In this document: piece after piece, positions 51,344 through 59,846 of the stretch
Layout of the letters: every line of letters starts with the position of its first letter
Position numbering within the stretch: the stretch's first letter is position 1
Assembly (NCBI GenBank): GCA_023151115.1
Contig: JAKLJP010000034.1
Location: 19,350-83,349 of the forward strand
Length of the DNA stretch: 64,000 nt
DNA from: Anaerolineae bacterium
GTDB taxonomy: Bacteria > Chloroflexota > Anaerolineae > 4572-78 > J111
Reading direction: 5' to 3'
The notes under the pieces: model-generated
What the model was told of the DNA's origin: nothing
The model's input: only the letters and a program-made list of their open reading frames with translations
The model's database searches: none
Translations under genes and position numbers: made by a program

Positions 51344-51943
51344 TTGGTCAGCATAGCTATTCTGGCCGGTGGCCAGAGCAAGCGCATGGGCCGCGACAAG
51401 GCTTTTCTGGAAGTAGGGGGCCGGCCCGTTATCGAGCGCGTAATTGGGCAGGTCCAAACGCTGACGGATGATCTTTTTATCAGTACTAACTCACCGGAGA
51501 AGTACGCTCATCTGGGGCTGCCGCTTGTGCCCGATATTTACCCCGATAAGGCGGCTCTGGGCGGACTCTACAGCGTCATCCAGGCGGCCCGCCACGCTCA
51601 TGTGTTGGTTGTAGCCTGCGATATGCCTTTTTTGAAAGTCGCCTTGCTGCAATACCTCATTGATTTAGCGCCTCAGGCTGATGTGGTGGTCCCTTTAATT
51701 AATCCCCTCCAACCCGAAACCCTGCACGCTGTTTATAGCAAAAACTGCCTGCCGGCCATCGAGCGGCGTGTGCTGGCCGATCAACTGCGGCTGATCGGTT
51801 TTTTTGCCGATGTCACCGTGCGTTATGTTGAACGTGAGGAGATCATTGAATTTGATCCTGAATTTCACTCCTTCGTCAACATGAACACCCCCGAAGATTG
51901 GCACAGGGTTCAGGCCATCGCTAAAGCAGTCCAGGACTCGTAA
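51344..51943 (+). CDS. mobA: Molybdenum cofactor guanylyltransferase MobA
   Basis: 199 residues. The nucleotide-binding signature AILAGGQSKRMGRDKAFLEV is diagnostic of MobA-like enzymes. VVACDMPFL gives the metal Asp, and VNMNTPEDW the C-terminal motif. It adds GMP to molybdopterin. The start is TTG 51344 with a GGAAAGGA site. It directly follows the acpP terminator. CTP:molybdopterin or other nucleotide specificity cannot be fully excluded. Confidence 0.9.
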   Translation: MVSIAILAGGQSKRMGRDKAFLEVGGRPVIERVIGQVQTLTDDLFISTNSPEKYAHLGLPLVPDIYPDKAALGGLYSVIQAARHAHVLVVACDMPFLKVALLQYLIDLAPQADVVVPLINPLQPETLHAVYSKNCLPAIERRVLADQLRLIGFFADVTVRYVEREEIIEFDPEFHSFVNMNTPEDWHRVQAIAKAVQDS

Positions 51944-51989
51944 GCTGAGGATTATTTTTGGAAGCTTGGCATCGGCACAAAACCGCATT

Positions 51990-52035
51990 TTTTATCCAAC
52001 CTCCAACCTTCCAGCCCTCCAACCTTCCTCTCCAC
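51990..52035. repeat. Tandem CCTCCAACCTTCC words
   Basis: Repeated CCTCCAACCTTCCAGCCCTC then CAACCTTCC between mobA and the kinase. Its inverse complement (GGTTGGAAGGTTGAAGG) recurs at 53641. Confidence 0.7.
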
Positions 52036-52119
52036 TCCTCTTTCTTTCCATTCTTAAGTAAATCGTGATATAATTAACCCAATAGCGATTGTAGCCCCAA
52101 AGTACCAGATGAGCAGACC

Positions 52120-53631
52120 ATGCAAGAACGCTTAAACTTACTCAATCGGATCAGTGACGAGTTAAACAAGGATCTTGATCCCGATAAAATGCTGCGGCGG
52201 GTGCTGGATTTAACCGTGTCTCATCTGCACGCCAGTACCGGCAGCGTGATGTTATTTGACCAGGAGAACCGTGTTTCGGCCTTTATCTTACAACAAGAGC
52301 ATTTGAGCGACGATCGGGCCAAACGGATTGTCGGCAAAGTTTTGACCGAAGGCTTTGCCGGTTGGGTGCTCAAGCACGGAGAAGGCGACATTATTCACGA
52401 TACCCGCCAGGATAACCGCTGGGTGGTTTATGATAACCAACCCTATGATGTCCGTTCGGTGATTGGTACGCCGCTGCGCCGGCGGCAGCGGGTCATCGGC
52501 GTTCTGACCCTGGTGCGCGACGAACCCAACAAATTCAAAGCCGGCGACCTGCTCTTGCTCAATGCCATTGCAGGTCAGGCGGCTATTGCCCTGGAAAATG
52601 CCCGGCTGTTCAAAGAAACGGAGCAAGAGCGGCGCAAACTATCGGCCATTATCAACAGTACTCAAGATGCCGTTTTGGTGACCACCCCCCAAAATGAAAC
52701 TCTCTTATTAAATCCGGCTGCCCAGGAGATGTTGAAGCTGAACGGCCATCCCTGGCAAGACCAACCCCTTTCAGAGTTAACAACCAACGCTGACCTGCTC
52801 AAATTATTTGCCCCCAACGCGCCCACCACCGGCGAAGTCCCTCTGCCCGATGGCCGGACGATGTGGGCCAATATCACCGCTATTCCCGAATTGGGGCGTG
52901 TCACTGTCCTGCGTGATATTAGCGCCTTCAAAGCCCTCGATAAGATGAAGCGCGATTTTGTGACCGCCTTTACTCACGATCTGCGCACCCCGCTGGCGAC
53001 GGTCAAAGGGTATGTCGAGTTGGTGCGCATGGATGGGCCGCTGACCGACCGCCAGGAAGAAGATTTGGCCGGGATTACCAAGGCCGCCAATTTGATGAAA
53101 TCTTTGATTGAAGATTTGTTGGAACTGAGCCGGCTGGAGCGGCTGGAACAGTTGACCCGTGAGAAGATACCGCTGGCAGTGTCTGTTCAGACCAGTATCA
53201 ATATGCTGATGCCTCTAGCCCAAACCAAAGGGATCGAGATGGTGCTGGATAGCGCTCCGGGTGACTTGGTGATCGAAGGCAATACGGTTTTGCTCTCGCG
53301 GGCGGTGGGCAACCTGTTAGATAACGCGGTTAAATATACGCCCAAAGGCGGCCAGATTCAGGTGAAGCTGGGCCGGAACAATGGGCAGGCTTTAGTTTCG
53401 GTCACTGATAATGGGCCGGGTATTCAGGCCAGAGATTTACCCCGCGTCTTTGAAAAATTTTACCGTGCCCGCCCCGAATTGGACGACGTGCCTGGTACCG
53501 GCCTGGGCCTGGCTATTGTCAAAATCATTGCCGAGCAACATGGCGGCCAGGTTTGGGTTGAAAGCCAGCCCGATGTTGGCAGTACCTTTACCATTGCTCT
53601 ACCGCTGGTGAGCAACGGTGAGAAGGTTTAA
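52120..53631 (+). CDS. Cytoplasmic GAF-PAS sensor histidine kinase
   Basis: 503 residues without transmembrane helices. N-terminal GAF domain (about 15-165), a PAS-like domain (about 175-270), then HisKA with FTHDLRTPLATVKGY (phospho-His in this box) and an HATPase domain showing NLLDNAVKYTPKGG, VTDNGPGI, FEKFYRA and GTGLGLAIVK. No response regulator is adjacent, so it is an orphan kinase. The signal is probably a small cytoplasmic ligand or redox state. Confidence 0.93.
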   Translation: MQERLNLLNRISDELNKDLDPDKMLRRVLDLTVSHLHASTGSVMLFDQENRVSAFILQQEHLSDDRAKRIVGKVLTEGFAGWVLKHGEGDIIHDTRQDNRWVVYDNQPYDVRSVIGTPLRRRQRVIGVLTLVRDEPNKFKAGDLLLLNAIAGQAAIALENARLFKETEQERRKLSAIINSTQDAVLVTTPQNETLLLNPAAQEMLKLNGHPWQDQPLSELTTNADLLKLFAPNAPTTGEVPLPDGRTMWANITAIPELGRVTVLRDISAFKALDKMKRDFVTAFTHDLRTPLATVKGYVELVRMDGPLTDRQEEDLAGITKAANLMKSLIEDLLELSRLERLEQLTREKIPLAVSVQTSINMLMPLAQTKGIEMVLDSAPGDLVIEGNTVLLSRAVGNLLDNAVKYTPKGGQIQVKLGRNNGQALVSVTDNGPGIQARDLPRVFEKFYRARPELDDVPGTGLGLAIVKIIAEQHGGQVWVESQPDVGSTFTIALPLVSNGEKV

Positions 53632-53633
53632 AA

Positions 53634-53702
53634 AGTTAAAGGTTGGAAGGTTGAAGGTTAAAAATCGTTCAATCTCCAGCCCTCCACCCCTCCATTCTTC
53701 CT
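53634..53702. repeat. Imperfect inverted repeat (AAGGTTGGAAGG words)
   Basis: AAGTTAAAGGTTGGAAGG... against ...CAGCCCTCCACCCCTCC, between converging genes. Confidence 0.55.
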
Positions 53703-53704
53703 CT

Positions 53705-54802
53705 TCATAGTTTGTCCCCTTCTGTTTCCACTTTTACCGGCGTCCGGCCTGTTCTAAAATTGTAGGAAGCCTTAAATTCGATACGCCACAGGGCATATAA
53801 GGCAATCAAGAGCAATACAACAGCAACGGAATAGGCTTCAGCCAGCGTAGCCTGGGTGATAAAGATAGCCACCCAGCCCAAGGCGCCACAGATAACTGTA
53901 ACCGCCAGCGCCACCGACAGCTTATCTAAGCCCAGCCGGGTCAGGCGGTGGGTGGTGTGGTCAATGCCCCCCTGAAAAAATGAAACGCCGCGCCGAGTCC
54001 GTGAAATAAAGACCATGGCCGTATCAAAAATCGGCAGGCCCAGTACCACAATGGGGACCATCCAGGTGATTTGAATATCGTTGGTAGGGATGCGGATTTT
54101 GATACCCAAAACTGCCAACAAGAAGCCCAAAAAAAGTGAGCCGGAGTCGCCCATGAAGATAGTGCTATGGGGAAAAGGTAAATTGTAACGGGCAAAGCCC
54201 AGGCTGGCCCCCATCACTGCCGCCGCCAGAATTGAAACCAGCCGCTGGTCGTTCAAAACAGCAATTAACAAAAAGATGGCGCTGGCGGTGGCGCTGGTCA
54301 TCACGGCAATGCCATCGGCATTATCCAAAAAGTTGACGGCGTTGGTAATGTATAAAATCCAGGCGGCGGTAATGATAAAGTTGATAAGGGTGTTCCACTC
54401 GCCGAAGCTGAGTAAGGGCAAACTAACCCTGACCCCCATTAAAAAGACCAGTATAATCGGCGCGATTTGGGCCGCCAGCTTAACGCGAGGCGGCAGTGCA
54501 TGACGGTCATCCCATAGACCCACCGCCGCCATAAATGAAGCGCCGGTTAAAATAGCCGCAAATTCGGGTAATCCGGGAATATTGACCGGCAGCAGCACCG
54601 CCACCAGGGTAATCAACAGCCAGGCGCCGATAGCCGCTCCGTAAATTGCCAGTCCCCCCATTAGGGCTGTTGGCTCGGTGTGGGCGCGGTCGGCTTTGGG
54701 CATGGCAATAAAGCCGGAACTAATTGCCAGCTTTCTAATCAAAGGAGTGCCGACACTGCCAAAAAATAGGGCCGTAACAAAGATGAGCATGATGGCCGTC
54801 AT
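53705..54802 (-). CDS. Undecaprenyl-phosphate sugar-1-phosphate transferase (WecA/MraY superfamily)
   Basis: 365 residues with about ten transmembrane helices. Motifs of the polyprenyl-phosphate N-acetylhexosamine-1-phosphate transferases are KADRAHTEPTALMGGLAIY, the catalytic region NAVNFLDNADGIAV (with N in place of the usual DG(L)D), STIFMGDSGSLFLGF and GIDHTTHRLTRLG. It initiates lipid-linked glycan synthesis for teichoic-acid-like or exopolysaccharide polymers. It is WecA/TagO-like rather than MraY, judged by the HTTHR motif. It is monocistronic. Confidence 0.88.
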   Translation of the reverse strand: MTAIMLIFVTALFFGSVGTPLIRKLAISSGFIAMPKADRAHTEPTALMGGLAIYGAAIGAWLLITLVAVLLPVNIPGLPEFAAILTGASFMAAVGLWDDRHALPPRVKLAAQIAPIILVFLMGVRVSLPLLSFGEWNTLINFIITAAWILYITNAVNFLDNADGIAVMTSATASAIFLLIAVLNDQRLVSILAAAVMGASLGFARYNLPFPHSTIFMGDSGSLFLGFLLAVLGIKIRIPTNDIQITWMVPIVVLGLPIFDTAMVFISRTRRGVSFFQGGIDHTTHRLTRLGLDKLSVALAVTVICGALGWVAIFITQATLAEAYSVAVVLLLIALYALWRIEFKASYNFRTGRTPVKVETEGDKL

Positions 54803-54844
54803 GGAACATTCCTATGATGAGGCGACAAGGCGAGGAAACAAAGC

Positions 54845-55034
54845 GTGAAGATAGTAGATAGTAGATTGAAGATAGAAGATGGCAGCTATATGTTTATACT
54901 CAGTAGATCCAATTTTTCACCGTATCTGGCGCATCCGTATGCGTCAGCGGGCGGCATAGGGATGCTACCCTACGGGAAATTTGGATCTACTGATACTACT
55001 TTCTATCCTCTATCCTCTATCTTCTATCCTACAG
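54845..55034. repeat. Nested inverted repeat including the second GGCATAGGGATGCT copy
   Basis: Outer AGATAGTAGATAGTAG.../...CTATCCTCTATCTTCTATC. Inner CAGTAGATCCAATTT/AAATTTGGATCTACTG (54901-54992) contains CGGCATAGGGATGCT, shared with 10007-10076. It reaches the stop codon of the recombinase-like gene. Confidence 0.8.
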
Positions 55035-55979
55035 GCCCGGATTGGCAATTTTAGCCAGCTTCTCCGAGGTTTCACGCCAGGTAATTTTTGATAACCCCAA
55101 CTTTTTGCGCAGATGATCGTGCTCCATCCCATCCCGGTAATCGCGCAAGGCCGAAGTCCAGCGCAGCATCTCAAAAGAAACCTGGTCGGGCAGGCCGGCC
55201 AATTCAGACACATCGGCCAGCACGTATTCCAGGTTGCGTGGGGTACACTCAAACAAATACTCTTTGGGCTGGTACTTCTCGATGTATTGATCGAGCACGG
55301 GCAGCAGTTCGGCGGCAAAAGCCAGTTTGCGTTCTTTGTGCTGCATACGCGGATTGGTATAGCGGATCAATACCGATGGCTCTGACCCGGAGCGATCAAT
55401 ATCGCGCAGAGCAATGCCAACGCACTCGGCCTTTTTTATGCCTGTTTGCAGCACCAGATGGGCCAGCAGATAAGGCCGAGGGTCGGACCTATCGCCATTG
55501 AGTTTGATCTCTGCCGCATTCAAAAATTTTTCAAGTTGCTCGTCATTCAAAAATAAGGGCAGGGGCGCTTTGGCCCGGGCGTGGATAATCGGCGCGGCCG
55601 GATCGCGCGGTAAAATTTTGATGCTGGTCAGCCAGCCAAAAAAACTCTTTAACGCCGTAACCCGGCGGGCGTAAGATTTGGGGCTGCATGGCACACCGCG
55701 ATAATGCAGCAGCCAGGTCAGAAAATCGTTGAGTTCCTTGGTGCCCAACTTGATGATAGCCGTGCTGCTGCCAAAATATTTTTGCAGCAGCCGTAAATCA
55801 CCGCCGAAGGCTTTGATGGTATGCTCCGAAAAGCCCTGCCGCACCATATGATCATGGTAAGCACTGGCAGCCATAGCCAGCGAGGAATCGGCAGTGATGG
55901 CTTTAATCTGAGCGATGGGCGGGCCGTATTGGCCCCTGGCCCCACGCTGCGGAAACAGCGGAATTTGAGTCTCGGCCAC
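55029..55979 (-). CDS. Tyrosine-recombinase (XerC/D-like) homologue lacking catalytic residues
   Basis: 316 residues. SAM-like N-terminal core-binding domain (about 34-125; MVRQGFSEHTIKAFGGDLRL) and a catalytic-type domain (about 140-316). Expected active-site positions are changed. The first Arg is Lys in TGIKKAE (179-185). The His of HxxR is Glu270, with Arg273 kept. The LGH His is Leu296, and the nucleophilic Tyr position is about Ser305. The reading frame is intact. It is probably a DNA-binding protein that can no longer cut DNA. No attachment sites or other phage genes are close. Confidence 0.82.
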   Translation of the reverse strand: MAETQIPLFPQRGARGQYGPPIAQIKAITADSSLAMAASAYHDHMVRQGFSEHTIKAFGGDLRLLQKYFGSSTAIIKLGTKELNDFLTWLLHYRGVPCSPKSYARRVTALKSFFGWLTSIKILPRDPAAPIIHARAKAPLPLFLNDEQLEKFLNAAEIKLNGDRSDPRPYLLAHLVLQTGIKKAECVGIALRDIDRSGSEPSVLIRYTNPRMQHKERKLAFAAELLPVLDQYIEKYQPKEYLFECTPRNLEYVLADVSELAGLPDQVSFEMLRWTSALRDYRDGMEHDHLRKKLGLSKITWRETSEKLAKIANPGL

Positions 55980-56230
55980 AGTTACACCTCCCTTGACAGT
56001 AATCAGTAGCCAGAAAGCTTTTGGCGACTGGAGTCCAAAACTTTGCTTTGGATTCTCTTTTGCAACCCTGCTACTTTGCTACCTATTCTCTCGCACAAAT
56101 GAGCGATTGACATAATTTTACCGCGATTCGGGGCAGGTGTCAAGTGATACGCGAAATATGAAGGTGAAACGTGAAGCCTAAAAATCCTTACGTTTCAGAC
56201 AGACTGCTTCCCAATTTAAATGGGTCAAAA

Positions 56231-56278
56231 CGTCTTGCGTCTTGCGTAATATAAACGGAACACGCAAGACGCAAGACG
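56231..56278. repeat. Perfect 17-bp inverted repeat (CGTCTTGCGTCTTGCGT)
   Basis: CGTCTTGCGTCTTGCGT pairs perfectly with ACGCAAGACGCAAGACG. A second, weaker palindrome (GTGAAACGTGAAG.../...CTTACGTTTCAG) is just upstream at about 56160-56205. Both lie between the recombinase-like gene and tmRNA. Confidence 0.9.
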
Positions 56279-56311
56279 CAGCTATTGTTTTGGAACCGAT
56301 TTGCAATTCTA

Positions 56312-56340
56312 TTGCTTCTCTAACAATTCTGTGCTACAAT
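56312..56340 (+). promoter_or_regulatory. Predicted tmRNA promoter
   Basis: TTGCTT (56312-56317), 17-bp spacer, TACAAT (56335-56340), 10 bp before the mature 5' end. Confidence 0.65.
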
Positions 56341-56350
56341 GTTGTTACTT

Positions 56351-56750
56351 GGGGATGAAACGGTTTCGACAAGGAAGTGGAGGGTTGCAGACGGCGAGTC
56401 GAGCTGTTCCAACTCGTTAAACTGGGCAAAACAATAATTGCCGACAAAGTACCGGCTAACGTTAAATCCTTCAACGCTCTGCCCCTCGCGGCCTAAGCGT
56501 TACGGATTAACCCCTGACCTTCTAAGCTAAGGTCACGCTCGTGCTCCGCCTTCGCCCGAAAGGTGGGGCCGGGTGTCAACGAAGTCGGGCTGCTCCGGGG
56601 CGATGTTGCTAAGCCCCGGCTAAGAACAGCAACTGGTTTGGGTGAACCTCGACGGCAAGCGAAGCCCAAACGACAATCCGAGGGCCGTCTACGCTCGTAG
56701 ATGTTTGTAGCCAGCTTTTTTGGACGCGGGTTCGACTCCCGCCATCTCCA
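56351..56750 (+). ncRNA. ssrA: tmRNA (transfer-messenger RNA)
   Basis: About 400 nt. The 5' end GGGGATG pairs with the 3' CATCTCC. The 5' domain has GAAACGGTTTCGAC, and the 3' T-arm is GGACGCGGGTTCGACTCCCG. The resume codon is probably GCC at 56440, giving the proteolysis tag ADKVPANVKSFNALPLAA ending in the classical LAA, stop TAA at 56494-56496. The CCA end is not encoded. tmRNA rescues stalled ribosomes with SmpB. The tag end would be recognised by ClpX/ClpA; clpA is elsewhere in this window. Confidence 0.97.
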
Positions 56751-56752
56751 CT

Positions 56753-56790
56753 AGACCTCAAAAGTTTTCAAAACTTTTGAGGTCTTTTTC
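56753..56790 (+). terminator. tmRNA terminator
   Basis: Perfect 16-bp stem AGACCTCAAAAGTTTT/AAAACTTTTGAGGTCT with a one-base loop and a T run. Confidence 0.95.
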
Positions 56791-56796
56791 TTTAGC

Positions 56797-57005
56797 TTAA
56801 AGCTTCCCAATCTCCGCCGCCGCCTGTCGGCCCGACAGCAGCGCCCCATGCACCGTCGCCGGATAATCCACCGAAGTAGCCTCCCCGGCGAAGAACAGCC
56901 GTTCGGCTACAATGCCTCGCGGTCGGCCTCGGTAGCGTCGGGAGGGAGGTAGGAGTACGACCCGCCGGCCAAGGGATCGCTGGCCCAGCGAGTGATGAGT
57001 CAGGC
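56797..57005 (-). pseudogene. 3' remnant of an FAD-dependent amine oxidase gene
   Basis: On the minus strand, one frame gives ITRWASDPLAGGSYSYLPPD then ATEADREAL. After a frameshift the next frame gives RLFFAGEATSVDYPATVHGA followed by LLSGRQAAAEIGKL. This is the C-terminal substrate/FAD region of monoamine/polyamine oxidases (SYS and FAGEATS...HGA motifs). The N-terminal three quarters are missing. Upstream sequence switches abruptly to the DUF1670 remnant on the other strand, which suggests a rearrangement. Confidence 0.8.
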
Positions 57006-57194
57006 CGTGGATAACCAGGGTTCGTAGATTGGCCCGGTCGGTCCTATGACGCAAAAACGGGAAGTGGCTGGGATGGGCGGTGGTGCAACAGTCCTGAATT
57101 TTGAGCCGACTGTGATCTTTCTCAATGGTTTGGTCTTGTCCAGAGCACCCGCTGTCATTTTGAACTGATGGCGGCCAAAGCCATGACCAGAGCC

Positions 57195-57955
57195 AGGTCG
57201 CCCGCCGGGTCAAAGGGTTCAGCCGTTATACTCAAAATGATGAGATTGAGCAAGAAACTTACTTTATACTGTTAGTGGATCGCCGGTTTAGCTCGACACG
57301 GGACGCCAAAACCATTACCTGGCCGGCCGTCTGGCGGGACAACGTGGCCATCGCAAAGGACTGACCAGTGGCGACTTGATCCCGATCCGGTTAGGCGTGG
57401 TCAGAGACGCCGAAGTTGACTTGTTAACGGATCCGGCCCTGGGTAACGACCAACGCCGGCGTGCCCGACCGGCCTTCAATCAGGCCCGCTTTGTGCGTTG
57501 GTGTCACGAAGCTTATCAGCAGGGGGCCGTCCTGACCCACCTGGATTTGGCCTGTTGAGTGGCCTTTCGACCGGGTACATTTCCTATATCTTACGCCAGT
57601 ACGAAGTCGAAAGGGGCCAGATTGTGCCCACCTGGGGCGCCGGCCACGACATTGGACCCTCTGTCACTGACAAGGCCGAAGTCATCCGCCGCTGGCTCTG
57701 CCACGAATTGCCGGCCCAGATTGCCCGGGCCATTAACCATTTCCAGAAGGCAGTCGACCGTTATATCGCCGATTATCAGAAAATTCGTCCCCTGGCCCAG
57801 AAATTTCCGGTCACTGAGTTGCCGACCCTGAGCGGCTTGACCGCCCAGCAAGCTCAGCCAGACCCCGACCGGCTGAGTTTTATCAGCGCTGTCCGGGTTT
57901 TGCAGCAGGCCATACCGGAATTTCAAATGACCACCCCGGAGTAACTTCCGGCCTT
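57195..57955 (+). pseudogene. Broken DUF1670-family gene
   Basis: Three consecutive frames join into one recognisable protein. FSRYTQNDEIEQETYFILLV...ITWPAVWRDNVA comes first, then GDLIPIRLGVVRDAEVDLLT...RPAFNQARFVRWCHEAYQQG. The last frame gives LSGLSTGYISYILRQYEVER...PTWGAGHDIGPSVTDKAEVI and PAQIARAINHFQKAVDRYIA. These match the order in DUF1670 proteins of Chloroflexota (from memory), whose role is unknown; the last part looks like a helix-turn-helix. Frameshifts near 57350 and 57556 inactivate it. Confidence 0.7.
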
Positions 57956-58370
57956 GTACCAACCCTTGTTACAGGATATTGCCCGTAAACGCTTATCTCG
58001 CGTCGCCTGCGGTCCAATCCTCGTGTGGTTAAGCCTAAAATGTCTAACTTTAAGCTAAAACGTACTGAGCATCGGGTCTGGCCTCAACCGACCGTTCCTT
58101 CTTTCCGCGAGGCCATTGAGGTCTAGCTCTGCTCCGTTATGAGGTTACCTATTCCCGTTTGTCTTCTATCTCAACCAATGAGCACCCATGAACTGGCCCT
58201 TATTTGAAAGGTATTGCCCGTTAGATGCATTCTGGATTCTTGTAATTATAATTTTCTAACCTTTTTCTAAGTTTCCTCACACGGCTTTATCATTAAATGT
58301 GGTTAGACTATGGATTGTAAGTTAAATGGAAGCCCCATTTTTGGTTTCTTACATCCATAGGAGAAAAAAG
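57956..58370. other. Gene-poor A+T-rich stretch before the polysaccharide cluster
   Basis: I see only short open frames (for example MSNFKLKRTEHRVWPQPTVP near 58040, 28 codons) with no family match. The last 100 bp are A+T-rich and probably carry the promoter of the downstream cluster, but no unambiguous -35/-10 pair stood out. Confidence 0.4.
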
Positions 58371-59846
58371 ATGACACAGGCAACATATCAATTAGCCAGC
58401 CCCCTTCCAGTAGCTATCAACGCCCGTTGGGCCGAACGACTTTTGTTAATCATTGTGCTAACTTGTCTTGATCTGGTCATGGTATCGTTGGGTTTTTCGT
58501 TAGCTTATGTTATCCGATTTGAGATAGGATTTAGCTGGTTTTATCAGCATGAGGTCGCCCCCGGAGAATTTTACAAGAGTCTAGTTTTTCTTTTTGCCCC
58601 TGCCTGGATCATTATTTTCCGTCTGTTTGGCTTATATGATTTTAAAAATTTATTTGCGGGCACTCGTGAGTACGCTAAGGCATTTAATGCCTCAACCTTT
58701 GCCATGATGCTCATGATATTGTTCATCTTCTTTGGCGAATCCAGTATTGCCCGGGCTTGGGTTCTATTGTCTTGGCTCTTGGTTAGTGTAGGGGTTATTA
58801 TCGGTCGCTTTATCTTGCGGCGGATTGTGCAGAACATGCGGGCCAACGGCCGTTTTCTCACTGCGGCCCTGATTATTGGCGCTAATGAAGAAGGTTTAGC
58901 TATTGCTGAACAACTTCAGGCCAATCCTAAAGCTGGCGTCTGGTTAGCTGGCTTTGCCGACGATGAATTGGGACCAGGAAGTGAATTGCTGCCGAATGTC
59001 CCTGTACTAGGTTCGGTGGATGTCCTTAGTTCTCTCGTCAGGCAGCATGGTATCCAGGAAATTATTGTTGCCTCCACTGCTTTACCCCGGGAGAAACTAT
59101 TGCAGCTCTTTACCGCTTTTGGCTCAGAGGATAATATCACTATTCGTATGTCTTCCGGCTTATATGAACTGTTAACTACAGGCGTGGAAGTGCAAGAGTT
59201 TGGCAATGTGCCCCTACTAAGCGTCAACAAAGTGCGGCTTACCGGCGTGGATATGACGATGAAAAGCCTGCTTGATCTGACCCTCTCTATGGTTTCCCTG
59301 CTGGTATTTCTACCGATTATGCTGGCCATCGCTATTGCCATCCGGCTCGACTCGCCCGGCCCGATTTTTCACCTGCGCCGCGTAGTGGGTGTTGGCGGCA
59401 AGAGTTTCAACGCCTTCAAATTCCGCACCATGTACGTTGACGCCGACGAGCGATTGTCTCGTGATCCCGAATTACGCCGCGAGTTTGAGATGAACCACAA
59501 ACTCAAAAATGATCCGCGCGTGACCCGCATTGGCCGTTTCTTGCGCCGTACCAGCTTGGATGAATTGCCCCAACTCATCAACGTGTTGTTGGGGCAGATG
59601 AGCTTGGTTGGGCCGCGCATGATCACCGCGGAAGAGCGGGCACGCTACGGTAAGTTCCGCATGAACCTCTCCACTGTCAAACCGGGCATTACCGGCTTGT
59701 GGCAAGTCAGTGGGCGTAGCGATGTGAGTTACGAAGAACGGGTTATGCTAGATATGAACTATATTCGCAACTATAGCATCTGGTTCGATCTGTTCATCCT
59801 ATGGCAAACGATCCCGGCCGTGCTGAAATCGCGCGGGGCCTATTAA
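58371..59846 (+). CDS. Undecaprenyl-phosphate hexose-1-phosphate transferase (WcaJ/WbaP type)
   Basis: About 491 residues from ATG 58371 (ATAGGAG site). Four N-terminal transmembrane helices, a CoA-binding-like central domain (ALIIGANEEGLAIAEQLQAN), a fifth helix (LDLTLSMVSLLVFLPIMLAI) and the catalytic domain: SFNAFKFRTMYVDADERLS, RRTSLDELPQLINVLLGQMS, LVGPR and KPGITGLWQVSGRSDVSYEE. It starts exopolysaccharide or capsule repeat-unit synthesis by loading the first sugar phosphate onto undecaprenyl phosphate. It overlaps the next gene by one base. Confidence 0.94.
   Translation: MTQATYQLASPLPVAINARWAERLLLIIVLTCLDLVMVSLGFSLAYVIRFEIGFSWFYQHEVAPGEFYKSLVFLFAPAWIIIFRLFGLYDFKNLFAGTREYAKAFNASTFAMMLMILFIFFGESSIARAWVLLSWLLVSVGVIIGRFILRRIVQNMRANGRFLTAALIIGANEEGLAIAEQLQANPKAGVWLAGFADDELGPGSELLPNVPVLGSVDVLSSLVRQHGIQEIIVASTALPREKLLQLFTAFGSEDNITIRMSSGLYELLTTGVEVQEFGNVPLLSVNKVRLTGVDMTMKSLLDLTLSMVSLLVFLPIMLAIAIAIRLDSPGPIFHLRRVVGVGGKSFNAFKFRTMYVDADERLSRDPELRREFEMNHKLKNDPRVTRIGRFLRRTSLDELPQLINVLLGQMSLVGPRMITAEERARYGKFRMNLSTVKPGITGLWQVSGRSDVSYEERVMLDMNYIRNYSIWFDLFILWQTIPAVLKSRGAY

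Noticed and set aside
55029..55979. Active prophage or integrative-element integrase beside tmRNA
   Set aside because: The catalytic residues are missing, no phage genes are present and no duplicated tmRNA 3' end was seen.
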